Source: Streptomyces graminofaciens (GTDB taxonomy: Bacteria; Actinomycetota; Actinomycetes; Streptomycetales; Streptomycetaceae). From it: 64,000 nt of DNA. The notes beneath the pieces were generated by a model. The model was given only the letters and a program-made list of their open reading frames with translations, was not told the origin of the DNA and searched no databases. Below are positions 25,680 through 34,387 of this stretch, piece after piece. Numbering within the stretch: the stretch's first letter is position 1; every line of letters starts with the position of its first letter. The stretch lies in assembly GCF_030294945.1 (NCBI RefSeq), contig NZ_AP018448.1, positions 7,784,501 through 7,848,500 of the forward strand, written 5' to 3'. Both the position numbers and the translations under genes were made by a program.

Positions 25680-27680
25680 TCAGTCGGGCTTCGGCGGGTC
25701 CGGATGCTTCGCGAGCCAGTCGAGCAGTTCACGGTGACGGAACTCGTGGCCGAGGCCGCTGCGGCGCAGCAGACCCGCCTCCGCCGCCCAGTCGAGGAAG
25801 GCGCCGAGCCGGAGGGGCAGGGTGCCGCGGGTGAGGTGGCGGAAGGCGAGGTAGCGCATGGTGGCGCCGCCCACGATTGCGCAGTAGCAGTACAGGCCCG
25901 AGGGGACCGCCAGCACCACCGACTCCCACAGGCCGTGGTCGCCGTCGATCCGGCCGAGCAGGCCGAGGGTCAGGCACAGGCTCCCCAGGCCGGTCGACAT
26001 GAACTCCTGACGCATGATCCGCCGGGGCGGCACGACGTCCGAGGGCGAGTGCAGTTGGAAGGCGAGCAGGACGGGCAGCGCGACCCCGACGGACATGGCG
26101 AGCCCGGCCTGCCAACGGGTCAGGGTGCTGAGGCCCCATCCCGCAGTCGTGATCAAGGTGGCCAGAGCGGTGAACCGGAAGGGATGCAGCCAGGGAGCGA
26201 GGTGGCGGAGCGTACGGGGCTCGGTGTCCGTCGTGTCCACGAGCTGCATGAAGCCCGAGCGTCCGGCGGCCTTGGCTTCGGTCGTCGGCTCGGCGGTCAG
26301 GACCGTCAGGCCCATCGCCCACGTGAGCATGCCCGTCGAGACCAGGATGGTGCCGTCACCGGTGGCCGTCGACAGTACAAACGACAGCGCGAGCATCGTC
26401 GCGAAGCCGAGATGCAGGATCTGCCGCCGGAACGACCGGACCCTCTTCGCCCCCGCCATCAACCACAGTTGGTGCAGGGCGAGCACCGGCTGGGGCACAC
26501 CGGCACCCGGTTCGGCCCCGTCACCGTCACCGTTGCTGTCACCTGCACCGTCACCGCGCGCGTGCCGGGCCAGTGGGTGCAGCCACCGGTGTACGTCGTC
26601 CGGGTCGTGGCCGGGGTGGAGCGCCGTCACCGCCGGGATATAGCGGGACAGCAGCAGGTGGTCCAGGCGTTTGGCGGAGCGGCGGGGCAGCAGCTCACCG
26701 GGGTCGCCGTCGGCGCCGTAGACCGTGGCGACCATGCACAGTCGCCAGGGCGTCGAGAGCAGACGGGCGAGCGGGCCGGCGGGGCGGTCGGCGAGATGGT
26801 CGAGCAGGGGCTTCCAACGGGTGCGGCTCGTGGCGCGTTCGGTGAGGTAGTCCAGCGCGTCGGCGGCGATCACGGGTTCGACGGCGACCCGGGCCGCGTC
26901 CAGCAGCCGGTGCCGCCGGTCCGGGCCCGGGCCGTGCGCGAGAACGGCGTAGGCCTCGTCCCGCGCGGTCAGTACGACGGCTCCGGGCAGGCGCCCGTCC
27001 TGGTACGCGTTGAGCGCGTCGAGCAGGGCCCTGGCCCGGGGCGCGACCGGGTCGGGTCTGCCGCTCCCCGACGGCTCGTCCATCTCGTCGAGGCCGTCCA
27101 GCACCGGAAGGACGAGACGCCGGGCGACCAGACCACGCGCGCGGCGCCGGGACCAGCGGTACACCTGGCGCAACTCGTCTTCGAGCACCTCGTCGAGAGG
27201 TCGCCGGGTGTCCCAGCCCGCCAGCGGGACGCGTACCGGAACCGGATCGCCCGGCGCCCGCTTCTCGATCAGCGCCAGCAGTAGCTCCAGGGCCAGCATG
27301 GTCTTCCCGGAACCCGCCGGTCCGGTGATGACCAGACGCCGGGGGACGAGGGACGTGAAGTACGTGTGGATGTCCGGCTGATCGGAGCCGACGGCGAGCA
27401 GCCTGCCCGCGTGGGCGGTGTTCGCCGCCGCCCGGCCGTCCTCCGCCACCTGCCGGTACCGCAGGTTGATCCGTTTGCTGTCGTCGCCCAGCAGCCGTCG
27501 CCACGCGGCCTGTTCGACATCCAGCACCTGCTGGGCGAGCAGTTCGGTCCACTCCGTCCACCGCCGGGGCAGCAGGTACGTGTACCAGTGGTTGTCGACC
27601 TGCTGCGCCTGGAAGACCGTGCTGTTGTGTACGCCCCCGTGCACGGTGTTGCGTACGACCGCCCTGTCGTCCTCGGCCAA
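25680..27680 (-). CDS. NACHT-type STAND ATPase with membrane C-terminus and amyloid-like N-terminal motif
   Basis: A 666-residue protein with Walker A GPAGSGKT (residues 120-127) and a NACHT-style Walker B LPVLDGLDEMDE (~192-203). A sensor Arg region (VVLTARDEA) and a winged-helix-like stretch follow, then at least four hydrophobic segments from ~residue 420 and a charged tail. Near the N-terminus NTVHGGVHNSTVFQA (~11-25) resembles the Gly/His/Val-rich amyloid signalling motifs of bacterial NLR-like proteins. Such proteins act in phage defence or programmed death (family knowledge). TTG 27680 follows GGGGGAGG at good spacing; TTG 27698 is an alternative. It lies 33 bp after the PLDc_N gene. 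Confidence 0.8.
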   Translation of the reverse strand: MAEDDRAVVRNTVHGGVHNSTVFQAQQVDNHWYTYLLPRRWTEWTELLAQQVLDVEQAAWRRLLGDDSKRINLRYRQVAEDGRAAANTAHAGRLLAVGSDQPDIHTYFTSLVPRRLVITGPAGSGKTMLALELLLALIEKRAPGDPVPVRVPLAGWDTRRPLDEVLEDELRQVYRWSRRRARGLVARRLVLPVLDGLDEMDEPSGSGRPDPVAPRARALLDALNAYQDGRLPGAVVLTARDEAYAVLAHGPGPDRRHRLLDAARVAVEPVIAADALDYLTERATSRTRWKPLLDHLADRPAGPLARLLSTPWRLCMVATVYGADGDPGELLPRRSAKRLDHLLLSRYIPAVTALHPGHDPDDVHRWLHPLARHARGDGAGDSNGDGDGAEPGAGVPQPVLALHQLWLMAGAKRVRSFRRQILHLGFATMLALSFVLSTATGDGTILVSTGMLTWAMGLTVLTAEPTTEAKAAGRSGFMQLVDTTDTEPRTLRHLAPWLHPFRFTALATLITTAGWGLSTLTRWQAGLAMSVGVALPVLLAFQLHSPSDVVPPRRIMRQEFMSTGLGSLCLTLGLLGRIDGDHGLWESVVLAVPSGLYCYCAIVGGATMRYLAFRHLTRGTLPLRLGAFLDWAAEAGLLRRSGLGHEFRHRELLDWLAKHPDPPKPD

Positions 27681-27713
27681 CTCGCCCTCCCCCGGCAACG
27701 GCCCCCCGGCCGC

Positions 27714-28130
27714 CTACTCCTCCCCGTCCTTCTTCCCGTTCCCCTCGCCCTTCTCCCCCTTCCCTTCCTCCCGCCGCTTCAGCTCCTCCTCACGGCGGCG
27801 CAGGTCGGCCTCCCAGCTCTTCAGGAGGGACTCGTCCTTCTTGTTGCCCTCGGTGAGGGACTTCAGGAACTCGGGGTTGTCGTCGGGCGCCACGTACTCC
27901 GTACGGCGGTTGCGGTGCCACTCGGAGGGGGTGCGGCCGTCGGCCGGGGCGTGGCGCAGCTTGCCCGCCGCCAGCCAGGCGATCGGGCCGACGATCCAGA
28001 AGAGCAGGATGATGAAGACCCAGGCGATCTTCGGCAGGTGCTTCGCCTCGTCCTCGGGGGTGTTCAGGCAGTCGATGAAGGCGTAGATCGTGAGCGCGAG
28101 CGGCACGAGGTACATCAGCAGCCTGAGCAT
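27714..28130 (-). CDS. PLDc_N domain membrane protein with charged coiled-coil tail
   Basis: The 138-residue protein has two N-terminal membrane segments matching the phospholipase D-nuclease N-terminal (PLDc_N) domain (YLVPLALTIYAFIDCL; IAWVFIILLFWIVGPIAW). A cytosolic tail ends in a Lys/Glu-rich coiled coil (LRRREEELKRREEGKGEKG). No catalytic HKD motif is present. ATG 28130 has an AGGGGG site. It is immediately upstream of the NACHT gene on the same strand and may be co-expressed, though homologues also occur alone near menaquinone genes. Confidence 0.85.
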   Translation of the reverse strand: MLRLLMYLVPLALTIYAFIDCLNTPEDEAKHLPKIAWVFIILLFWIVGPIAWLAAGKLRHAPADGRTPSEWHRNRRTEYVAPDDNPEFLKSLTEGNKKDESLLKSWEADLRRREEELKRREEGKGEKGEGNGKKDGEE

Positions 28131-28283
28131 GGAACAGCCCCCTGGAAACGGTGGTGCGGGCCGCGTACCGGCCCCGGAAGTGACGGTGGGCCGTACGCGC
28201 CGGCCCGGACGGAAATGACGCCGGGGCCGCGTGCCGGGCCCCCGTGACGGGGTCAGGGTAGCCCCTCGGGGATACTTGACCCC

Positions 28284-29741
28284 ATGGCTTACGACGATCT
28301 TCGCTCCCTGCTCCGCGCGCTGGACCGCGAGGGCGATCTCAAGCGGATCAAGGCCGAGGTCGACCCGTATCTGGAGGTCGGGGAGATCGTCGACCGGGTC
28401 AACAAGGCCGGCGGCCCCGCGCTTCTCTTCGAGAACGTGAAGGGGTCGAGCATGCCCCTCGCGATGAACGTCTTCGGCACCGACCGCCGCCTGCTGAAGG
28501 CGCTCGGCCTGAAGTCGTACGAGGAGATCAGCGGCAAGATCGGCGGGCTGCTCAAGCCGGAGCTGCCGCAGGGTTTCATCGGCGTGCGCGAGGCCTTCGG
28601 GAAGCTCGGCGCGATGACGCACGTACCGCCGAAGAAGGTGAAGTCCGACAGCGCCCCCGTACAGGAGGTCGTGCTGTACGGCGACGACGTCGACCTGGAC
28701 GACCTTCCCGCCCTCTTCACCTGGCCCAAGGACGGCGGCTCCTTCTTCAACCTGGGGCTCACCCACACCAAGCACCCCGAGACCGGCGTCCGCAACCTCG
28801 GCCTCTACCGCCTCCAGCGCCACGACAAGCGCACCATCGGCATGCACTGGCAGATCCACAAGGACAGCCGCAACCACTACCAGGTGGCCGCGAAGCGGGG
28901 CGAGCGACTGCCGGTCGCCATCGCCTTCGGCTGCCCGCCCGCCGTGACGTACGCCTCGACCGCCCCGCTCCCCGGTGACATCGACGAGTACCTGTTCGCC
29001 GGGTTCCTCTCCGGCAAGCGGATCGAGATGGTGGACTGCAAGACGGTGCCGTTGCAGGTGCCGGCGCAGGCCGAGGTCGTGATCGAGGGCTGGCTGGAGC
29101 CCGGCGAGATGCTCCCCGAGGGCCCGTTCGGCGACCACACCGGGTTCTACACCCCGCAGGAACCGTTCCCCGCCCTGAAGATCGACTGCGTGACGATGCG
29201 GAAGCGGCCGTTGCTCCAGTCGATCGTGGTGGGCCGCCCGCCGACGGAGGACGGGCCGCTGGGCCGGGCGACGGAGCGCTTCTTCCTCCCGCTCCTGAAG
29301 ATCATCGTGCCGGACATCGTGGACTACCACCTCCCCGAGTCGGGCGGCTTCCACAACTGCGCGATCGTCTCGATCGAGAAGAAGTACCCCAAGCACGCGC
29401 AGAAGGTCATGCACGCGATCTGGGGCGCCCACATGATGTCCCTGACGAAACTGATCGTGGTCGTCGACGCCGACTGCGACGTCCACGACCTGCACGAGGT
29501 GTCGTGGCGGGCCCTCGGCAACACGGACTACGCCCGTGACCTGACGGTGGTGGAGGGCCCGGTCGACCATCTGGACCACTCCTCCTACCAGCAGTTCTGG
29601 GGCGGCAAGGCGGGTATCGACGCGACGCGGAAGTGGCCCGAGGAGGGGTACACACGGGACGGTGGCTGGCCGGACATGGTCGAGTCGGACCCGGCCACGG
29701 CGGCCCTCGTGGACCGCCGCTGGAAGGAGTACGGGCTGTGA
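28284..29741 (+). CDS. UbiD-family menaquinone biosynthesis decarboxylase (MqnL-like)
   Basis: A prenylated-FMN-dependent decarboxylase of 485 residues, acting late in the futalosine route on 1,4-dihydroxy-6-naphthoate-type intermediates. UbiD features include NVFGTDRRLL, IGMHWQIHKD, a Glu-rich active-site region (FLSGKRIEMVDCKT, AQAEVVIEGWLEPGEM) and PEGPFGDHTGFY. The cofactor would come from the UbiX gene 3.5 kb downstream. Its stop overlaps the GTG of the prenyltransferase gene by 4 bp, indicating coupled expression. Assignment to menaquinone rather than ubiquinone follows from mqnE nearby and the organism type. Confidence 0.93.
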   Translation: MAYDDLRSLLRALDREGDLKRIKAEVDPYLEVGEIVDRVNKAGGPALLFENVKGSSMPLAMNVFGTDRRLLKALGLKSYEEISGKIGGLLKPELPQGFIGVREAFGKLGAMTHVPPKKVKSDSAPVQEVVLYGDDVDLDDLPALFTWPKDGGSFFNLGLTHTKHPETGVRNLGLYRLQRHDKRTIGMHWQIHKDSRNHYQVAAKRGERLPVAIAFGCPPAVTYASTAPLPGDIDEYLFAGFLSGKRIEMVDCKTVPLQVPAQAEVVIEGWLEPGEMLPEGPFGDHTGFYTPQEPFPALKIDCVTMRKRPLLQSIVVGRPPTEDGPLGRATERFFLPLLKIIVPDIVDYHLPESGGFHNCAIVSIEKKYPKHAQKVMHAIWGAHMMSLTKLIVVVDADCDVHDLHEVSWRALGNTDYARDLTVVEGPVDHLDHSSYQQFWGGKAGIDATRKWPEEGYTRDGGWPDMVESDPATAALVDRRWKEYGL

Positions 29742-30640
29742 GCAGCGCCTCCGCCGCCATCCCCCAGCCGGGCCGCACCAAGGCGTTCCTCCGCCTGGTG
29801 ATGATCGAACACTCGATCTTCGCGCTGCCCTTCGCCTACATCGCCGCGCTGACGGCGATGTTCCAGCTGGACGGCAACATCCACTGGAGCCGTCTCCTCC
29901 TCGTCACCGTCTGCATGGTGGGCCTGCGTACGTTCGCCATGGCGGTGAACCGGATCATCGACCGCGAGATCGACGCCCGTAACCCGCGTACGGCGCACCG
30001 CGAGCTGGTGACGGGCGCGATGTCGGTGAAGCACGCCTGGACGGGCGCCCTCGTCGCGGTCGTGATCTTCCTCGGCTCGGCGGCCCTCCTGAACCCCCTC
30101 TGCCTGGCCCTGGCTCCCGTCGCGGTGATCCCGATGGTGGTCTATCCGTACGGCAAGCGCTTCACGAACTACCCCCAGGCGATCCTGGGGCTGGCGCAGG
30201 CGATGGGGCCGGTGGGGGGCTGGCTGGCGATCACGGGGGAGTGGTCGTGGGACGCGGTGATCCTCGGGCTGGCGGTCGGTATATGGATCGGCGGATTCGA
30301 TCTGATCTACGCCTGCCAGGACGTCGAGTCCGACCGGGAGACGGGTGTCCTGTCGGTGCCGGCCCGCTTCGGGATCCCGGCGGCGATCTGGGCGGCGCGG
30401 GTGTGTCACGTCCTCACGACGGCGCTGTTCGTCTGGTACGCGGTGGCGACGGACGCGGGCGCGTTCCTGTGGCTCGGGTTGCTGATCGTCGCCGGTGCGT
30501 TCGTGTACGAGCACACGATCGTGCGGCCGCATGACTTGTCCCGCTTGAGCCGGGCGTTCTTCAGTGTCAACGGGTTCATCGGGATCGCCTTGTTCGTGTG
30601 TGCGCTGCTGGACCTGCTGGTGCGGGGCCTGACCGTCTAG
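29738..30640 (+). CDS. mqnP: menaquinone prenyltransferase MqnP (UbiA family)
   Basis: An integral membrane prenyltransferase of 300 residues with about nine membrane helices. The first Asp-rich motif is NRIIDREIDARNPRT (~residues 71-85) and the second is DLIYACQDVESDRETG. It attaches the polyprenyl chain to the naphthoate precursor. GTG 29738 overlaps the UbiD-like gene stop (GTGA), and an alternative upstream start has no support. It is followed by a 437-bp noncoding repeat region rather than the next pathway gene, so transcription may stop here. Confidence 0.95.
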   Translation: MSSASAAIPQPGRTKAFLRLVMIEHSIFALPFAYIAALTAMFQLDGNIHWSRLLLVTVCMVGLRTFAMAVNRIIDREIDARNPRTAHRELVTGAMSVKHAWTGALVAVVIFLGSAALLNPLCLALAPVAVIPMVVYPYGKRFTNYPQAILGLAQAMGPVGGWLAITGEWSWDAVILGLAVGIWIGGFDLIYACQDVESDRETGVLSVPARFGIPAAIWAARVCHVLTTALFVWYAVATDAGAFLWLGLLIVAGAFVYEHTIVRPHDLSRLSRAFFSVNGFIGIALFVCALLDLLVRGLTV

Positions 30641-30760
30641 CCGACCAGCGCTTTTCGCCCCCGCCGCCCCTACCCGTCCCATCCCACAGGGGCTGCCGCC
30701 CCTTCGACCCCGCCGCGCCTGAGAGCTCGGGGGTGGTCGCTCATCGGCGGGTCCGGGTCC

Positions 30761-30998
30761 GTCGTGGTCGCTCGCGCAGTTCTCCGCGCCCTTGAGAAGA
30801 CCAGGCTGCGCCCTGGTCTTCACCCAGGAGCGCGAAGCCGGCAAGCGAAGCCGACAAGCCAAGGCGACAAGCGAAGCCGACAAGCAAAGGCGACAAGCCA
30901 AGGCGACAAGCGAACCCGGCAAGCCAAGGCGCGCAACGCGGCGGCCCGGAGGGCCGGGCCGTTGTCCTCAGGGGCGTGGGGAACCGCGCGATCAGCCC
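30761..30998. repeat. inverted pair of GCGCAGTTCCCCGCGCC-type arms flanking a tandem array
   Basis: The left arm CTCGCGCAGTTCTCCGCGCC (30771-30790) is matched, inverted, by AGGGGCGTGGGGAACCGCGC near 30970-30989. At 34388-34419 the same two arms are adjacent and form a terminator stem, so here the stem appears to have been split by about 170 bp of repeats. Confidence 0.6.
30832..30936. repeat. 13-bp tandem repeat, eight units
   Basis: Eight units alternate mainly between GCGAAGCCGACAA and GCCAAGGCGACAA, the last unit having 14 bp. The units differ by one to three bases, so the array is old enough to have diverged or is maintained by unequal exchange. It is intergenic between mqnP and the convergent rhomboid gene. 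Confidence 0.85.
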
Positions 30999-31077
30999 CC
31001 ACCCACCTGCACCCGCCGGATGACAACCTCATCCACCCGAGCTCGTCCGCCCAACGGGGCGGCCGACGGGGCAGGAA

Positions 31078-31689
31078 TCAGCCCCACCCGACAGCCGCCC
31101 TCCGACGGAACACGAACGCCGCCACCACCCCCGTCACCAGCCCGATCAGATGCCCCTGCCAGCTGATCCCCGTCTGCGTGGGCGCGAGCCCCGCGAGGAT
31201 CGAGCCACCCCAGGCCGCCGCGATGCCGAACCCGACGAGCACCCCGAGGAAACGCCGCTCGACGAAACCGCTGACCAGCAGGAAACCGAAGAGGCCGAAG
31301 ACCACCCCGGACGCCCCCGCCGTGTTCGTGTTCGACGGGGATATCAGCCAGACCCCGAGCCCGTCGGCCACGATGATCAGCGCACAGACCGCGAAGAAGC
31401 GACGCAGCCCCCCGAGCGCCGACAGGAACCCGAGCACCAGCAACGGCACGCTGTTCGCCGCGACATGGCCAAAGCCGAAGTGCAGGAAGGCCGCCGGGAC
31501 GATGTCCACCAACTCGGACGGCTCACGCGGAGCGATCCCGAGGTCGTCCAGGGCGTGGCCGCTCACCACGTCCACGACCTCCAGCACCCACAGCAACGCC
31601 ACCCAGCCGACCATCACCTTGGCCGCGGCCCTCGCTCGGTCCCCGCCCGTCCATCTCTGCTCCGAGCCCGCTACGCCACCCGCCGTCAT
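31078..31689 (-). CDS. rhomboid family intramembrane serine protease
   Basis: The 203-residue protein has six hydrophobic segments. The catalytic dyad is readable: Ser in GASGVVFG (S127) and His in WQGHLIGL (H180). The family HxxxN motif is present as HVAAN (H75-N79). Rhomboids cleave membrane proteins within or near the bilayer. It lies on the opposite strand between mqnP and ubiX, splitting the menaquinone genes into two blocks, a position with no obvious functional link. ATG 31689 is the natural start. Confidence 0.93.
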   Translation of the reverse strand: MTAGGVAGSEQRWTGGDRARAAAKVMVGWVALLWVLEVVDVVSGHALDDLGIAPREPSELVDIVPAAFLHFGFGHVAANSVPLLVLGFLSALGGLRRFFAVCALIIVADGLGVWLISPSNTNTAGASGVVFGLFGFLLVSGFVERRFLGVLVGFGIAAAWGGSILAGLAPTQTGISWQGHLIGLVTGVVAAFVFRRRAAVGWG

Positions 31690-31778
31690 GACAACCCCCG
31701 TGTCAACTCGTCCCTCCGGGAAACGGCCAAGCCCCCTTGGCCGGTTCCCGCCCCGCGACGCCGGATAGGCTCGGTCTC

Positions 31779-32504
31779 GTGAACCCAGTCAAGCCAGGAG
31801 AGACGCCGCGTACGCCTTGGATCGTAGGGGTGTCCGGCGCATCCGGCACCCCATATGCCGCGGCTGTCCTGCGCGCCCTCCTCGCCGCCGGTGAGAGCGT
31901 CGACCTCGTGGTGTCCCGGGCCTCCCGGCTGACCCTGCTGGACGAGACCGGCATCTCCTTCCGCGACGCCCACTGGCGCGACGACCTGCGGGAATGGCTG
32001 GCCAGGGGCGCCGACGGCAAGCCCGGCACCTTTGCCGTGGACGTCGACGGCGACCGCGTACGGTACTGGGCCACCGGCGACCTGGCCGCCGGACCCTCCT
32101 CGGGCTCGTACCCGAGCAGGGGCATGCTGATCGTCCCCGCCTCCACGGCCTGCGTCGCCGGCGTCGCGCTCGGTCTGTCGAAGGACCTGTTGCAGCGGGC
32201 GGCGAGCGTGACCCTGAAGGAGGGCCGCACCCTGGTCGTCGCCGTACGCGAGACCCCGCTGAACGGGCAGACCCTGCGCCACCTCGTCGCCCTGGACGAC
32301 GCGGGCGCGACCGTACTGCCCGCCTCCCCGGCCTTCTACGCGGGCGCCGGCCACATCCAGGACCTGGTGGACTTCGTGGCCGGCCGGGTGCTGGACGCGG
32401 CGGGCGTCCCGCACACCCTGTACCGCCGCTGGGAGGGCGACATCGGCGGCGCGCGCACGCCCAGTACCAACGGAACCGGAACCGGAGCCGGAACCGGAGC
32501 CTGA
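31779..32504 (+). CDS. ubiX: UbiX-family flavin prenyltransferase
   Basis: UbiX prenylates FMN to make the cofactor needed by UbiD-type decarboxylases, here the gene at 28284. The 241-residue protein has the N-terminal flavin-binding signature GVSGASGTPYAAAVL, SGSYPSRGMLIVPASTACVA, RETPLNGQTL and PASPAFYAGAGHIQDLVDFV. GTG 31779 gives the expected short N-terminus. The C-terminus ends in a Gly/Thr/Ala repeat (TGTGAGTGA) after the conserved domain. In futalosine-pathway literature this homologue is called mqnM. Confidence 0.93.
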   Translation: MNPVKPGETPRTPWIVGVSGASGTPYAAAVLRALLAAGESVDLVVSRASRLTLLDETGISFRDAHWRDDLREWLARGADGKPGTFAVDVDGDRVRYWATGDLAAGPSSGSYPSRGMLIVPASTACVAGVALGLSKDLLQRAASVTLKEGRTLVVAVRETPLNGQTLRHLVALDDAGATVLPASPAFYAGAGHIQDLVDFVAGRVLDAAGVPHTLYRRWEGDIGGARTPSTNGTGTGAGTGA

Positions 32505-32555
32505 GCGGCCCCGATCACGCCGACCTCGGGCACCTCCAACACCTCTGCCCCCTCT

Positions 32556-32591
32556 ATCTCTTCAGACATCTCTTCTGACATCTCTTCAGTC
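32556..32591. repeat. three 12-bp direct repeats upstream of the Lrp-type gene
   Basis: Three contiguous units ATCTCTTCAGAC, ATCTCTTCTGAC and ATCTCTTCAGTC lie 37 bp before the ATG of the AsnC/Lrp gene, at a position suited to transcriptional control. A 12-bp period puts successive sites on nearly the same DNA face. Confidence 0.6.
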
Positions 32592-32627
32592 GACAACGCA
32601 ACTCTTCACCGGAAGGCAACCGATCGC

Positions 32628-33083
32628 ATGGACGCGGTGGACAGGCAGCTCATCCAGGCCCTGAGGGAGAACGGCCGGGCCTCCTACGCGGAGCTGGGAC
32701 GCCTCGTCGGTCTGTCGGGACCCAGTGTCACCGACCGCATCAACCGGCTGGAGGCGGCCGGGGTCATCACCGGCTACCGCGCCACGGTGAACGCCGCCTC
32801 GCTCGGCCTCGGCGTCACCGCCCTCATCGGCATCTCCCTCTCCGACGCCGCCGACCACGAGGACGTGGCCAACCGGCTGCGCGATCTGAACGAGATCGAG
32901 GACTGCTGGTTCATCGCCGGCGACGACTCGTTCATGCTCAAGGTCCGCGCGTCCGACGTGGACGGCCTGGAGAAGACGATCCGTCGTCTGTCGGGCACGA
33001 AGGGCGTGTCGAGGACCCGTACGACGATCGTGCTCTCCACCAAGTGGGAGAACCGGGTGGGTGAGCTGCCTGAGGAGCGTTAG
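32628..33083 (+). CDS. Lrp/AsnC-family transcriptional regulator
   Basis: A 151-residue regulator with the N-terminal HTH (residues ~3-60: DRQLIQALRENGRASYAELG, GLSGPSVTDRINRLEAAGVI) and a C-terminal RAM effector domain (~70-145, including DCWFIAGDDSFMLKV). Lrp proteins form octamers that respond to amino acids. It sits between ubiX and mqnE on the same strand, so it may tune menaquinone synthesis in response to an amino acid or precursor (inference). The three 12-bp repeats just upstream are candidate sites. Confidence 0.92.
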   Translation: MDAVDRQLIQALRENGRASYAELGRLVGLSGPSVTDRINRLEAAGVITGYRATVNAASLGLGVTALIGISLSDAADHEDVANRLRDLNEIEDCWFIAGDDSFMLKVRASDVDGLEKTIRRLSGTKGVSRTRTTIVLSTKWENRVGELPEER

Positions 33084-33169
33084 GCGCTCGGCGCCCCATG
33101 GGGGCACCTCCCGCCCGAAGGGTGGGGGAGTACGGTGGGTCGGATCTGTCGGAGATGGTGGGAGTGAGC

Positions 33170-34333
33170 ATGGACGTCGGGCTCAAGCGCGAGCTGGAGG
33201 ACAAGGTCCGGGCCGGTGAGCGGCTGACCCGTGAGGACGGCATCGCGCTGTACGAGTCGGACGACTTGGCGTGGCTGGGCGGGCTGGCCCACGAGGTGCG
33301 CACGCGCAAGAACGGCGATGTCGTGCACTTCAACGTCAACCGCCACCTCAACATGACGAACGTGTGCACCGCGTCCTGCGCCTACTGCTCGTTCCAGCGC
33401 AAGCCGGGCGAGAAGGACGCGTACACGATGCGCATCGAGGAGGCGGTGAAGCTCGCCAAGGCGATGGAGGGCGAGAACCTCACCGAGCTGCACATCGTCA
33501 ACGGCCTGCACCCGAACCTGCCGTGGCGCTACTACCCGCGGTCGCTGCGCGAGCTGAAGGCCGCCCTTCCGAACGTGTCGTTGAAGGCCTTCACGGCGAC
33601 GGAGATCCACCACTTCGAGACGATCAGCGGTCTGTCGGCGTCGGAGATCCTGGACGAGCTGATCGACGCGGGTCTGGAGTCGCTGACGGGTGGTGGCGCG
33701 GAGATCTTCGACTGGGAGGTCCGGCAGCACATCGTCGACCACCGGACGCACTGGGAGGACTGGTCGCGGATTCACCGGCTCGCGCACGAGAAGGGGCTGA
33801 AGACCCCGTGCACGATGCTCTACGGCCACATCGAGGAGCCGCGGCACCGGGTCGACCACGTCCTCCGTCTCCGTGAGCTCCAGGACGAGACGAACGGCTT
33901 CCAGGTCTTCATCCCCCTGCGCTACCAGCACGACTTCGTGGACGTGAAGGACGGGAAGGTACGCAACCGGCTCCAGGCGCGTACGCAGATGGCGACGGGG
34001 GCGGAGGCGCTGAAGACCTTCGCGGTCTCCCGCCTCCTCTTCGACAACGTCCCGCATGTGAAGGTCTTCTGGGTCATGCACGGCGTCCAGACCGCGCAGC
34101 TGGCGCTGCAGCACGGGGCGGACGACATGGACGGCTCGGTGGTGGAGTACAAGATCACCCACGACGCCGACAACTACGGCACGCCGAACAAGCTGACCCG
34201 CGAGGACCTGCTGGACCTCATCCGCGACGCCGGCTTCCGCCCGGTGGAACGGAACACGCGCTACGAGATCATCCGCGAGTACGAGGGCCCGGACCCGGCG
34301 CGCCGGGAGTCGCCCCAGCCGATGCGCGTCTGA
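33170..34333 (+). CDS. mqnE: aminofutalosine synthase MqnE (radical SAM)
   Basis: MqnE joins 3-[(1-carboxyvinyl)oxy]benzoate with the adenosyl radical of SAM to form 6-amino-6-deoxyfutalosine, an early step of the futalosine menaquinone route. The 387-residue protein has the radical-SAM cluster motif C66-x3-C70-x2-C73 (NVCTASCAYCSFQRK), plus TELHIVNGLHPNLPW and SLTGGGAEIFD typical of the MqnE/MqnC/CofH group. ATG 33170 has a GGGAG site at good spacing. A perfect 12-bp hairpin lies 54 bp after the stop. Confidence 0.96.
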   Translation: MDVGLKRELEDKVRAGERLTREDGIALYESDDLAWLGGLAHEVRTRKNGDVVHFNVNRHLNMTNVCTASCAYCSFQRKPGEKDAYTMRIEEAVKLAKAMEGENLTELHIVNGLHPNLPWRYYPRSLRELKAALPNVSLKAFTATEIHHFETISGLSASEILDELIDAGLESLTGGGAEIFDWEVRQHIVDHRTHWEDWSRIHRLAHEKGLKTPCTMLYGHIEEPRHRVDHVLRLRELQDETNGFQVFIPLRYQHDFVDVKDGKVRNRLQARTQMATGAEALKTFAVSRLLFDNVPHVKVFWVMHGVQTAQLALQHGADDMDGSVVEYKITHDADNYGTPNKLTREDLLDLIRDAGFRPVERNTRYEIIREYEGPDPARRESPQPMRV

Positions 34334-34387
34334 CCGCCGGCGGGTTGTTCGGCCGGTGGGCGCGGGTTCATCGTGGTTTCTCGCGCA

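Larger units (their letters stand above)
30641..31077. other. 437-bp noncoding region: interspersed element interrupted by a minisatellite
   Basis: No gene is supported. The region holds an element arm at 30761-30796, a hairpin AGACCAGG/CCTGGTCT at 30798-30819, a 13-bp tandem array, and an inverted element arm at 30967-30998. The open frames across it arise from the periodic repeat. Confidence 0.75.

Noticed and set aside
30832..30936. CRISPR array
   Set aside because: The 13-bp units are contiguous with no unique spacers, and no cas genes are present.
30764..31768. Long open frames through the 13-bp repeat region on both strands
   Set aside because: They arise from the periodic, stop-free repeat and cross the rhomboid gene antisense; there is no start context.
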